Assembly (NCBI GenBank): GCA_007026445.1
Contig: VDMD01000035.1
Location: forward strand, 246,014 to 310,013
Source: Schizophyllum amplum
Lineage: Eukaryota; Basidiomycota; Agaricomycetes; Agaricales; Schizophyllaceae
Length of the DNA: 64,000 nucleotides
Reading direction: 5' to 3'
Shown in pieces: positions 24,129-35,519 of this stretch; the stretch's first letter is position 1, and every line of letters begins with the position of its first letter. The translations under genes were made by a program, and so were the position numbers. Under the pieces are notes generated by a model. It did no database searches. It was given only the letters and a program-made list of their open reading frames with translations, and was not told the DNA's origin.

Positions 24129-24589
24129 CTCTGGGCGTACAGATGGTAGTCATCAGATGACCAGTTGCATGTGTGAAGAGGCTCATGCATATAGCAAGCG
24201 TGCACGGTAGTGGGCGAGCAACAATGGGAGCACTGGCGAAGGTGACAAGCAAGGAATCATCCAAGAGCACGATCGTCCCAAAGTCTCAGTTGCTCAGATG
24301 CTGTGAATGTATAGAACGACCTGCATGTTACTGTATATCAGCGCTTCAGCCACCGATGTCGCAGGCGTGCTCACCACGAGCAGCAACTGACCTCAAAATT
24401 CGAAAGCAGACGATGATGCAGCTGGGCAAGCCGGCCGTGTAGCCAGCTGACATCAGGCATTCATGACCCTCGGACCCTCGAATCTGTGACGACAGTCAGC
24501 GAATCAACGTATGCGTACTTCGTGATGTCGCGGTAATTTTTCAAGCATGTATGCTCACTTTTTCACGGCAGTCCACCGACAGTTCAAGT
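24129..24589. other. Single-copy spacer between the array and MOCS2A
   Basis: An 89-codon ORF at 24173-24442 (plus) has no recognisable motif, no leader signals and unremarkable composition, so I do not call it. Nothing else is seen. Confidence 0.5.
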
Positions 24590-24886
24590 TCAGCCGCCCG
24601 AAACCGGGCAAATGATAGCCACCTCCTCGCCTCCTTTGAGGAGGACTGCATCCGGATCATCCACCATCTCGGCGTCTACGCTCCACTGCGCATCGCGCAG
24701 GACATCGCCCAGTGTCGTACCAGGGTGGCGCGCGGTGAGAAGCGCAGACAAGGACGAGAGTTGCAAAGATTTTGGACGCTCATCTGCTTCATCGTCAGGG
24801 ATGGGAAGATCGATGACCTCTGAGTTTAGTCCAACGGCTGTTGAGGCAGCAGCAAAGTAGAGAACTGTGATTTGCGGCGGGGACAT
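24590..24886 (-). CDS. MOCS2A: Molybdopterin synthase sulfur carrier subunit (MOCS2A/MoaD type)
   Basis: A single exon encodes 98 residues. The product is a ubiquitin-like (beta-grasp) protein whose C-terminal glycine is thiocarboxylated and donates sulfur to precursor Z in molybdenum cofactor synthesis, acting with the large subunit MOCS2B in the cytosol. The sequence shows ITVLYFAAAS at the N-terminus, the helix DVLRDAQWSVDAEMV, and the diagnostic tail GGEEVAIICPVSGG ending in Gly-Gly. An in-frame ATG 87 bp further upstream exists, but MSPPQ (24886) sits directly before the first beta strand as in the family. The gene diverges from ATG12 with 282 bp between starts. Fungi use the cofactor in nitrate reductase and sulfite oxidase. 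Confidence 0.93.
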   Translation of the reverse strand: MSPPQITVLYFAAASTAVGLNSEVIDLPIPDDEADERPKSLQLSSLSALLTARHPGTTLGDVLRDAQWSVDAEMVDDPDAVLLKGGEEVAIICPVSGG

Positions 24887-25168
24887 GATGACTGGATGGG
24901 CGTCGACAATATCAGGATAGGTCACTGTCGTCTCGGGCACAGTATGATGATGCACGGACGCCAACCGCAGCAACGAGCGCGACCAGCTGCGGTGACGGGA
25001 AAGGAGAATCTGAGTAGGAAAATGTTCAAAGCGGGCTTGAGTTCAAGTTTAGGCTGCTCGTGAGAAAGAACGATTGCGGTCTAGGTATCAGTCACGTGGA
25101 CCAATGGAGCCCCCGGAAGTCGGCCCGCCGCTCCGTGCTGATCTTGCTTCTCCGCCACAGCGCCCATC
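24887..25168. promoter_or_regulatory. Divergent promoter shared by MOCS2A and ATG12
   Basis: The 282 bp between the two ATGs contain a CACGTG E-box at 25093-25098 immediately followed by CCAAT at 25100-25104. These are the only obvious elements. No TATA box is clear in either direction. Confidence 0.6.
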
Positions 25169-25848
25169 ATGGCGAGCCTTGATGCGCCCCGTTCACTGCC
25201 CTCTTGGGCCCCTCAGGGCGACTCAGAGAACTTTGAAGAGGCCATGAAGGCGTTGGAGTCGTACAAGAAGAAGGACCCAGCGAAAGGTACATTCCCCTTG
25301 TGTATCAAGCACGGCGGTTACTCAACTGGCTGCAGTGGTCGTACGGTTCAAAGCAGTTGGGAACGCGCCAATAATGAAGCAAAACTTTTACAAGATCACT
25401 TCTTCGAACCGCTTCCAAGCCGTTATACAGTTCCTACGCAAGGAGCTGGGCTGGAAAGCGGGCGATCCTCTGGTGAGACTATTGTTCGTTCAAGAATGGT
25501 GTACCTTTTAGCCGTGTCGTTCTCGTCTACTCTGAACCCTCAATGGTTTGGGTGTGGGGTCCTACCTCTTGTTCGCTCTACCAGAATGCAACTTACTTCT
25601 CTGTACTTCTGTAGTTCACCTATATCAATCTCGCCTTCTCGCCCGCGCCGGACGATACGGTGTCGAACTTATTTAAGGTGCGCCGTCGCTTCTGACGGAT
25701 AGTGGCGCGAGGCTCATGTCTGGATTGTCTGCAGTCATTTGCTACGGATGGGCATCTAATCGTCAACTACAGGCAAGTTTGTCTTTAGATCCCCGAATAC
25801 GCACGCTGATTGCGTCTCTCATTCAGCACGACGGCGGCGTGGGGTTGA
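25169..25848 (+). CDS. ATG12: Autophagy ubiquitin-like protein Atg12
   Basis: Five exons (25169-25286, 25336-25472, 25615-25677, 25735-25772, 25827-25848) join in frame to 125 codons plus stop. Atg12 is conjugated through its C-terminal Gly to Atg5 by Atg7 and Atg10. The Atg12-Atg5-Atg16 complex then promotes Atg8 lipidation on autophagosomal membranes. Visible family blocks are [20 protein letters not shown], the [20 protein letters not shown] segment, [12 protein letters not shown] and the terminal AAWG. Introns 1-3 are GT-AG. Intron 4 (25773-25826) starts GCAAGT and ends CAG, so it is a GC-AG intron, and the last exon has only 22 nt. The N-terminal extension is short, as in many fungi. Confidence 0.95.
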
Positions 25849-28800
25849 CGCAGAGTCTCATGCAGACTTGCTGTACGGGCTCGCCGTATCAGGCGCGCTC
25901 CTCGAGGCGCAATGGCCTTCTCTTCAGTATCGTCTGTACGTTGCTACTCTATACCATCGCTACTTGATCCGATGTACAGGCGGGTTCAATGCTCTCCATC
26001 GCTGCGCATTCAGGACATCGCGCTGCATGCATGCAGCACTGCTCGTTTAATCCACTGTATCCAACTCGTCTGTGCGGACGATCCCGCAGCCACCTGGCGT
26101 GCGAATCTGCTGCCATTGTCTCTGCACATCCTCAAACGTGCCTGCGGCGCGTCAGGCGCTGCAAATCCAGTCCGGCCAGCGCCCTACGTTTGCCGCGGTC
26201 CAGCATTGCTCTCGAGGGCCAGCACGCCACTGAGTTCTATGATTCGCTCGCCTCCGAGATTCGATGAACTTAGGCAGCGCATGTTGGGGTCCGCGGCTTC
26301 CCCCTTGAATGAGGACGGGGCGGTTGCCGAGCAGCTTGTCCTGCAGGCAGATCGTCATCGCCGCGTACTGAGCACAGAGCAGATAGGGACGGCTCGTTCG
26401 ACGTCAATCCAACCGGCTTTCACAAACTGCAGTCGCGATCATTGCGAGGGAACCCGTATCCCCTGTTCATACGACAATATGAAGGGTTTGGCTTAAGGTC
26501 AGGAGCTAGTGCCGCCAGAGATGAGGACGCCGTCCGGGCATCATCCAGTGAGATTATATAGCGGTTCCGCCCAACGCTAATCAGCCATTTGTATCGCAGA
26601 CTAGGACGCCGGCCTCCCGAACGCGTCGGGCTCACGGCAAGGAGGATCTAGAGTGGCTTCCCTCGCCCGCGGCTGGGGGAGTTTGAAGGCCAATCGAGGT
26701 GTAGGGCATGGCTATTGTTGGGTTTCTATCATTGTCCCTGGACTTCGATGAACTGCCAAGTCCACGTACTATTGTGGCCGTCGAGAAGCAGAGCGGAATC
26801 TACAACGGAGCCACCAAGAGCCACCATCGAGGGTGGGATCTCATGCCTCCTGTTGGCTGTCGCCCGCAACTCATCCGGGGAGCCCTTCGACTTCTGCTGT
26901 CCAGGCTAAGCGCATCTCGAAGGTGGGGTCAGGCTTCATGAAATGTCGCCGCGTCCTTCATTAGCTAATCATTATCTCTGCATAGAGCGAGTTACAGCGG
27001 GCCTTGAGCAGTAACGAGATGACGAGCACCCTGGAATGTCGACGCAAAGTTCAGTCGCCGGCGCGTTCGGGCTGCGGCAATGATGAGACCACTCAGCAGA
27101 CCACACCTAGTGACGTCCCCATCGAGGTTTCGGACGCTCAGCATACGCAACGAAACCCTGTTTACTTACAGGCGACGGCAGTGTATGCGAATCTGTGCAA
27201 GTTGGAAGGCGCTAGGAAGCTGACGTAGACGAGCGAATAAAAGTATAGGAGCAAGGGAATGCCAGTGCTAGCATAACTTGATGAACGTGCGCCCTTCAAC
27301 TTCACTCGCAGTACGGGAGGTGTCTATAGAACTCCGGATTTCGAGTTGAACGGTACTGTAAGCTACCATACCTGCATAACTCTGCGTAGACTGCCGTTGC
27401 GGGGGCGCGCATAGAAATATCTTATTCTGCTGCCAACGACGCCGTGGCAGCGGCAAGCCCAGGGCAAGCCACGAGGGCGTGAGAACGTGTGCGCCGCGCG
27501 CCGGGCAACGACACACGTGTTGTGTGATCGCGCGCCCGTGCCGAGCTGATAGGCTCAATCGCCAAGCCCGTCCTCGAGAAGACGCGGCAAAGTGCGGCAA
27601 ACGCGTTGAGCAAGCCGCTGCCGCGACCAATCAATAAACAGGCGCCTACTCGATTTCCATGCAAGGTTCCTTCGGCCTTCCGACTCTGCACATAGAGTAT
27701 CTCGCGTAAGGTGTACTGGGAGATAAGCAGCGCATCGGACATGTCAAATCGACGCGTTCAAAGCTTTTACGGTGCCACTTCGACCTATAGCCTGGTTATT
27801 GCGCCCGAGATGTCTCGGGAAAACGACGGCCATTGAGACCAGCGCAGTGGCGAGAGGACACGTATAATTGACTACCGAGGACCGGTGGCAGCTACTGGGC
27901 GCGCGTTGTCCAGACCGCAGGGCAAGGTCCTTTCCCAGAGGCAAGCCGTCAGGACGTGTACAAGCCGAGCGACGGCAGTGGCGTGCACCAATCTCGCGGC
28001 GCGAATGCCCTGACGCTGTGAGCGACTGTGGCATCCGGTGCAGCCGCTCTGGACAGCGCTGCGCCGTCGGACAACGGCAGCTGCTGAATGGCGTCAGGTG
28101 ACCCACATCTGCCGGAGGCGGTTATCAAGGACACGACTCTTGCGGGCGGCACGACGAGATCGCCTAAAGGCTGATGTGAAGGTTCGTAAGGACGGCGGTC
28201 ATCAGAGATTAGAGCACGTACAAAGTGAACGCGTCGTCGACGGGCGCGGGGCATAACGTACGCCGCAGACGCACCGGGAGGACCTTGTCTGTCGATAAGC
28301 AAGAGAGCGCGCGACGCTGTATACATTCAGAGAGCGAAACGATGAGAAAGGCCGCGCTCTGCATGGCGCATGGCGGCACGGCATGAACTCTGGTCACGGC
28401 AAGCCTGATGCGCGTGAGAGCGCGTAGGCGAGGCCTGATTCGAAGGCGTAAGCGGCCTACGAGGTACTGCAGCCTTGAGAGTCCGCGACAACTCACCAGA
28501 CCGAGTCATAGAGTCGAAAGGCTCCGAAGGCGTCGCGGCCTCCCATGAACAGCAGAAGGCTACAAGCACAGCACCGCGAAGACGAGATATAGACGCCCAA
28601 TCGATTATCCTGGACGACGCGCCTGATGACCCATCGATGCTGCAATATCCCGCCACGCCCTCGCCCTCGCAACGCCCAGCGGCACGAAAGGGGATGTGGC
28701 CTGGCGGTCGGGGGACGACGACCTCGCGCTGGTCGACGACGCACCCCTCATCAGCGTCTTGCATTCCGGGGTCGCCTCGCGCACCAGGACAATGCAGGGC

Positions 28801-29512
28801 GTGCACACGACCAACGTGGGGGAGGGATAGAAGGCATATATAGATATATGACGGGCATGGACAGGAACAGCGTCGGCCAAGGCAGTCGCGGGTGAAGGAA
28901 CAGGGGTGACTGCGGGACCGTCCTTCCTGCCCGGATTCGCCGGGAGGCCCGAGAACAATGGAGATGCGCCTGCTCAGTGCTGTCTGCGAATCTCGGTGGC
29001 GAAACTATAGCTGCTGTGAGTCAGACCCTTCTTCCGGAGGCGCTGAGTTCATAAGGAAGGTCTTCGAACGAGAAGCTCACCAAGTAAGGTACGCGTCGAA
29101 TGGGGATATGGCGCGGCGCGGTTGTGATCCCGTATGCGCGGGAGGTGGGACAAGAGGTAGAGGACAGAAAACATCGGACGCGGTGGCATATAGCAAGCGC
29201 CCGCCGATGAATAGATAGATACACGTTACTAGGTAGTGCTCTAAGGATAGCGGCAGTATTATAAACGATGACCCAAGGAAAGATACCAAAAACACAAACA
29301 AGTCAGATGAAGTACGCGGGTGCCCGGGAAGTATGGAAAGAGGAATATGCAGGTATGAATGAAGTAGGCCGGTGGATGATGTCTATGCGCGAGAGCGATG
29401 CGGAAAGCGATAGCAAGAGGGAATGGAGGGTCCTACAAAGTCCCTACATAGGCCCGAGTCTATAGTGGAATGTATAATATTAGGATGGTCTTCGAGAGCG
29501 CTCGAAGAGCAT
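25849..29512. other. Gene-poor stretch with ORF fragments of unknown status
   Basis: No gene could be assembled. Coding-like fragments occur in changing frames on the plus strand: about 25860-26500 (a 194-codon ORF from 25912), one near 26400-26540, 27004-27228 (74 codons) and 28475-28843. None shows a family motif, and they cannot be joined by good splice sites. They may be decayed genes. A TATA-rich stretch (TATATAGATATATGAC) lies at 28837-28852. Confidence 0.4.
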
Positions 29513-29949
29513 TCATTTTTTGGTCTGAGCGGTTGTGCGTCAGCGCGCTTGTTTGTGAGGGGGATGGGCGCCTAAGCACTCACCGGTTTCCGCATCATAA
29601 CCGTGGACGAATCGGAGCCTGTGGACGGCGTCTGCAGGTCTGTGAGCAGACTGACAAGAAGTATGTGTGGGGGAGTACGCACCCCGCTCGAGTACGTGGA
29701 TCCCGCAGGGATATTTTGTGATGCATTCGACAAAGCCTTCTTCAACTGTAATGCCGGTCGTTAGCGACGCGTACTGGGCGCTTAACGTAGAGTACACACC
29801 TTGGCTTCGCTCTCCTTCGCGCGATTCGCGTACATGTTATGATGCAGCGCTACGCCCTGCATGCTCGTCGCGTGGTGTAATGACGAAAGCGAGGAGGAGA
29901 CGCTGGGGAATGCGACGAGCGGGGACGGCTTGCTATCGCGAGAAGACAT
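29513..29949 (-). CDS. Uncharacterised small protein, four exons, 90 residues
   Basis: Exons 29800-29949, 29683-29745, 29584-29631 and 29513-29524 are separated by three short GT-AG introns (54, 51 and 59 nt), all in phase 0. The product starts MSSRDSKPSP, continues YANRAKESEAKLKKALSNAS, then a Gly/Ser/Thr-rich part (AGSTYSSGTPSTGSDSSTV) and ends MMRKPTKK. There is no signal peptide or membrane segment. The basic, Ala/Lys-rich middle looks helical and the tail disordered. A CT-rich leader and a TATA box (30071-30078) lie upstream. The regular splicing and promoter persuade me it is a gene. I do not recognise a function. Confidence 0.62.
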
Positions 29950-30070
29950 GGGCCGAAGAATGAAAGGCCGAAAGAGAACAAGAAGAAAGAAAGAAGAAAG
30001 ATGCGAGCGCGACAAGCGCGGTTGCGCGACTGCACAAAGAAAGAGGGTGAGGAAAATATCTGCTGGATGA

Positions 30071-30078
30071 TCTTTATA
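30071..30078 (-). promoter_or_regulatory. TATA box of the small gene at 29513-29949
   Basis: The minus strand reads CTATAAAG at this position, about 122 bp before the ATG, followed by a long C/T-rich leader (about 29950-30010). Confidence 0.55.
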
Positions 30079-30159
30079 GGCCCGACCGCATGGACGCGTG
30101 ACGGCCGGTGACGGCCCGCTGGGCTGGTCACGCCGGAAGCAAAGTTGCCTTTGAATCTG

Positions 30160-31080
30160 AGTTACTCCTTCTTATTACATCTCCGATAGCACAGAAAGGT
30201 AAGTGTGAGTCGACGCCGGCTTACACCTTCCTTCAACGTGCCCGTGCTTCCCCGACTCTCCCCGTCGTAATGCCAACTATCGCCCACGATAAGTCCCCCT
30301 CGCCCCCGATCCGCATGCCCCGCCACCTCCGCATCCGGCAGGTCCAAGATCTGACGGCCATAGGGGCACCCGCTGCCACCGCGCGCTGTCGTACACGTTC
30401 TCCTCGTCGGCGTAACCGCGCGCGAGGTCACCCCAACAGCGCGCAGTCCTTCCGCTTTTCCGACGGAATATCCGCCAGCTCTGATGGGCCCGCAGCGCTG
30501 CACGCCCGCCCTCCCTGCGGTCGACGGCTTCGGCTAGCGTGCCGAAGGTACCCTTGACCTCTTGCTCTCAGATCTCTCCGCCGCTTGTTGCAAGCTCCTG
30601 CGATGCTCTCCTCAGGGAGGGCCTGATGGACTGTACCTCCCGACTTCTAGCTCTCATCCCGCAATTACTTGCATGATATCATGTACCCGAACTGGCCATT
30701 CCAGCGCGCCTCGCCGACTTTTTGCCCCCCATTCACGTCTCTGCAGCGCCTACGTCAATCGTCAGCTGACGGTCCTCGTCGACAAGAGACACGCCGAGCA
30801 TTCAGATGCGCAGTCTTCGCCTGTCTGCCCACACTGGACCATCATCGTCTGACTCTGTTGCGCGAACGCGCGGTACTCCTCTTGATGCGATGCCGTACAC
30901 GCTGCGCTACGAACGCTTGAGTATGAACTCGCCAGCGGTGACACGACTTCCACAGATCTTGAAGTCGCCGATCAAAAGCTGGCGATTGACCTCCTCCGAC
31001 AGGGCTGGCCATCACGCGGACGCTGAGCGCTGTGGCAACCTTGCCGGCGAGCAAGGACGCTTGGTACGATAGCGGAGCTT
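30160..31080. other. Undecided coding-like fragments
   Basis: The minus strand near 30360-30560 has an open segment with good protein-like composition (ADEENVYDSARWQRVPLWP). Another frame at 30220-30330 reads ILDLPDAEVAGHADRGRGG. The plus strand near 30905-31030 reads TLEYELASGDTTSTDLEVAD. They do not share a frame, and I could not connect them with splice sites. Best described as possible remains of one or two genes. Confidence 0.3.
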
Positions 31081-31439
31081 TCGTCTCGCAATACTCTCAC
31101 GTATAGCACGGCGCAAGAGTTGGCCTACTCACGCGCTGAATACGCCCCTGCGGAAATGGCACGACCTGCGAATACGAGTCGGCTCAGTGGACCTTACTGT
31201 GGCGCGGCGCTGAACCAACACTCTGCTCAACATACATACGAATTTTTCCGCTTTTCACGCGCGCTTCTGTTGGCCGCCACCGGACCCAGATGTTTACGGC
31301 CCTCGCGTCCTCCTGATCACGCCCACCGCAGCAAAGTCTTACGCCCTCGTGTCTACTCGTTGTCGCCGTTCCCGACTCCAATGCCGTTGACTATAGCTGC
31401 CGCCTTCATGCATAGTCGCTTTCGTCCAGACATGCTGCC

Positions 31440-32180
31440 GCTTCCGTACACGCACGCTGCCTCTCCATACAAACAAGCTGTCGTCCCCATACGAACAAGC
31501 TGTTACTTCTCATACGGTCAAGCTTTCGCTATAGGCTGCCAACGTTGCAGCGTGGTTGCAGCCACGCTCGACTCAAACGGCACTTCGACTCAAACGGCAA
31601 TGCGTCATCTCCCTCGGTTCTCTCGTCATATCTCTCGGGCTTCTCGTCATATCTCTCGGGTTCTCGTGGTCAACTCTATCGTGCCTCCCCCTCGAACACT
31701 TCTATTGGCGTCACGAGCATCTTTATCGGCGACATGGACATCTCTATCGGCGTCACGAATATCTCTCGCGACGTTGTAAAGGGCGTCACGGGCTACCGGC
31801 GTCCCCTTGTTCTTGGCTTTCCTCCTCATACCGGCGTCTACCCAGATACGGTCCCCCGATCTGCTCGCAACAGATACTCATACGCACCAAGAATTCATAC
31901 GCGCAAGGGATGTTCATGCGCGCAAGGGGTTTTCATAGGCGCAAGAAGTACCGGGCAAGCCTGTTTTACGTCGCTGATTGGGATGTGTATCTATGGGCGT
32001 GCGTCCCAATCTGCAGTGATAGCCTATGTACGTCCCAATCTGCCTGTCGCGTCCTAATCTGCGCTTCGGGCAACTCATGATATCAACCTGCGACACGGGC
32101 AACTCGAGGCTCACTCAGGCAACTCAAGGCGACTCAGGATCGACGCAAGGCAACTCGGGATCGACTGAAGGCAGCTCAGA
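31440..32180. repeat. Patchwork of successive micro-repeats
   Basis: Different short words are each repeated two to four times in turn. They are CATACGAACAAGCTGT-like (31460-31520), ACTCAAACGGCA (31570-31605), TCTCGTCATATCTCTCGGG (31619-31660), ATCTCTATCGGCGTCACGA-like (31695-31765), GCGCAAGGG-like (31900-31945), GTCCCAATCTGC-like (32005-32055) and GGCAACTCGGGATCGACT-like (32090-32175). Two plus-strand ORFs of 174 and 219 codons cross it but look like products of the repeats. Confidence 0.65.
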
Positions 32181-35100
32181 CCCCAACCAAACGGTGACGC
32201 GCTCGATCGTTATCTAATCGCGCTGCCCCTTCGCGTCGCTGTGGCGCACCTCGCCGACACCTCACGCCTGCGCACGGTTATGTTCGTACGTTCATTTCCC
32301 TGATGTGAGACGTCCCTGGTCTTCTCACCCCGCAACGTGGCAAGTAAGTAGGCGGGTCCGCTTTCTCGGTGGCGCGGGCTGAGCCTGCTGACCATACATC
32401 CCTCCTCGCCCGACATACATCATTGCTGATCATACAATCCAACCAGGGTGTTTATGTACTCAAAGTTACATGGACTGCGTGGGATGCTGTAGGCTCATTT
32501 GGGCTGCAATGAAGTTAGTAAGTCACGAAGTCTACGCATGAATACGCCGCGTCGCCATGCGACTGCCACTCACTTCGCCGTGCGACTGTTTGCTCAGTCA
32601 ATAATCGCTATACTGCCACTCGGCCATGCTACTGCCACGCATGCCTGCTCACGTCTATCCTGCTGCTGGGGAGACTATCCTGCTGCGCCACTGGGCTGCG
32701 TTACTTATCGTGTTCAATCGAATGGTATTGTTCCAGGTATGTTCCCGTGAACTCAATTTTGTTCCCGTGCATTCAGAATTGCTTCAGGATTGTTCCGCGG
32801 ATGGGCAGGGTCAAGCCCGCGTCCGCCCCAAGCGTTTCCGTCTCCGAGCGTCCGGCTTCCCGATATCTCCAGTGCGCCTCCCCAACGCCTTCGATCTTCG
32901 ACATTGGCTTGCGCGCGGCCTCGTCCCGACCAGTGGCTCAACTTGGGCTCAACAACGTCGGCGCGACGTGCCCAACGACATTGCTCTGACCGGATCGACG
33001 CCGTCGTCCTGACTCCCAGACTCAACCGCGATTACAGTTCCCTTGATGACGGACTCCTTCTGATCTCACCCTCATCGAAACACGAGCGCATACGCGGGCC
33101 GCGCGACCCTTGTGAATCCTCTCCCTCCTGGAGCCCGTTTCGGCCTGCCTCAGCCCCTTGCTCTCACCTGGTCTTCACCGGAGACTCCCAGGCGCGCTGC
33201 GGAATCACGCTCGCACGCGTGGTACGTCGCGCATGCGTCGAGCTCTTGCTGTTCCTTGCGCCGTGCAAGCGTTGTGCCACCGACCGGCTTCCCACGCCGA
33301 CCCAATCATGCGCGCACGCGCGCCCTTCCCGCGCTCTACACTTGCCTCTTGGGGAAGGAGGCGGGGAGCAACCGTCGGTTGCCAGCGGCGCAGGTCCCCC
33401 GAGGCCGTACGCATCCACCTCGGATGATCTTCAACAGCCCTGCGTTTAGGAATTATCGAGCGGCCTGCGTTTGGGAAGCGTCCTGGCCCTGCTTGTTATC
33501 AGGTAACCCCTCCGCGCAGATCTAGCCGGGGTCGAGCACGAGGAACACGCCAAAGTTGCAGACGAACGCGTCAGTCGAGACACCGCGTACGCCCGAAGTC
33601 AACAAACACGGAGACGCGAGGTCGGAGGGCACGCAGGGAGGCGCGTGAAGGGGCGGACGTGCCCGCGACGCATCCGCCAGGCCCGGATCGTAATCGATAG
33701 TGCCGCCTGGCGCTCGCCGGTCAGGTAGCGACCAGAGCTTCGGTGAGTCCCCGGTGAGTCCCAGCAGAAGTTCCACGGCGACGTTGGAAGATTGCGATGA
33801 GTTATAACACGTTTCGACAGATGCATATGGGCGCACCCGTGGGTGGAGCACTGCGAGCCGACGCCGCTGTCGAGCGTCGCGCCAAGGTCGGATGGCAGCA
33901 AGCATATTCCACTCGGCAGTACGTCTATATGTGCACCAGTAAGTATATCAGATGTACAGAGATCCTTGCGCATGCAGGCTAAACGCAGAATGCACGACGC
34001 CGTCACGAACTTGATGTCGTGGACGGCAACGCGGCCATTCATCTTGCTGTTCTTGCAGGCCTGTTCAGGAAAGTTCCATACCGAAAAGAGTTGCCTTGAA
34101 GACACCCAAGGGGACAGTGGCGCTCACCGCCCATATGAGCCAGGCAGTCGCGTGCGCTATGTAGAGCCTGTATCGACAGGATATGAGCATCGCCATCGGC
34201 CGATGTTGTTATAGCTGCTATGCACGCGCAAGACCCGTCCGAGCTCGATAACAGGGTGCGCGACATGAGGTGACGTCCGCGAGGCAGACGAATGGACTTT
34301 TGAAATGTCGCAACAGAGCAGTTCGCTGGCAGCCGAGGGAGGTGCCGGCGAGGAAGAACAGTACGAAGGTGTGGCGGGAAGACCGGTCCGGGAAGCGTTA
34401 CACAAAAGGGCTGTTCTTGACATGCGAAGGGGCGGAAATGAAGGCGAGAGTTCAGAAGAGCAGTGCGCGCGGTATAGGAGGGACCCTTCCGCAATGGGCA
34501 ACATACTTATTGAGTGCCTATCCGAGTTCGTGGCAGAGCCGCCGCGTACATGGCGAGGAAAATGCGGCGTCCGGTGGAGGAGGGGACCATAGAAGCTGAG
34601 ACCAAGCAGGAGATATGAAGCTGATGAATATCCCAGTCAATAAGCACGTCGGAGTCTTGCTGGTGACATTGCCAGACAACTTGAGGGCGTTCGGGCGACC
34701 AGTGGCTTGCGCCAACAGCCGACTCCGGTATGACCCCTTCCTAAAACTTGTGTGTGAGCGTAGCCAAAGTTGAGATGAGAAATAGACTCCACAAGGAATG
34801 TTGCGCCTAAGAGGCGGGGTGATGCAGTGAGTCGGGAAGCCTGCTGACCGTGTCACGGTGATGGTTCAAGTTGAAAAGAGGATGCATGCTTGTCCGGTCC
34901 GGCGTCCGTCACGATCCACGTGAGATGACGCTTCGCGTGCCCCGTCACTCGTCCGGAGCCAATCATCTATTCCCTTTCCTTCTGAGTATCATCTCGAATT
35001 TCAGGCGGCACTGGGCAGCGTGATGCGGGAATCTCCCCTTATTTTTTGTCTACAAAGCTATATGCTAGGCTCCGATGACGCGACTCGACTTGTTGACATT

Positions 35101-35519
35101 GGAGTCGTTCAAAGCGTCGAATTCCAACTGCGCTGCCGTCCGCCTTCGGAAAACCGCAAGAAATTCGCTGCGGAGGGCTGCCAGATTCAGCGGAGAGGTC
35201 CTTCGCGTACAGCAGCTACGATACGAGCTGGGATCGTTACTCACTGGCGCTGGAAGACTTTGTGTAATTAAGCATGCCTCTGACCAGCCTCTGACAGACC
35301 GGGCCGGTGCGCTGTCGACGCGCAGAGGGAGACCTCGATCTGTAGCGCTATATTCTCATGGCGCGGACGGATAGTGTGACTAGTGGTCTAACACGGGTGT
35401 TTAGCCAGTCAGAAACAACTTCTTTTCATTCCACACACTATGCCAATACACACAAAGGGAAAGAAGTACAGACAAGGAAAGAGGTTACAGACAAAGTGAG
35501 ACGTAAAATCAAGCAGCAT
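32181..35519. other. Gene-poor stretch, no supportable gene
   Basis: ORFs of up to 219 codons occur (for example 32790-33449 plus and 33599-34105 minus), without motifs or a consistent exon pattern. A 95-codon plus-strand ORF at 34305-34592 is acidic and protein-like (starting MSQQSSSLAAEGGAGEEEQY) and could be real, but it has no identifiable family. The last ~600 bp before 35519 hold nothing recognisable apart from the 3' flank of the next gene. Confidence 0.4.

Noticed and set aside
24173..24442. 89-codon ORF next to the array junction
   Set aside because: No motif, leader or homology cue. Consistent with chance in GC-balanced DNA.
31120..32080. 219- and 174-codon ORFs across the micro-repeat region
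   Set aside because: The repeats change word and frame every ~60 bp, giving unrelated peptide runs. No promoter or splice logic.
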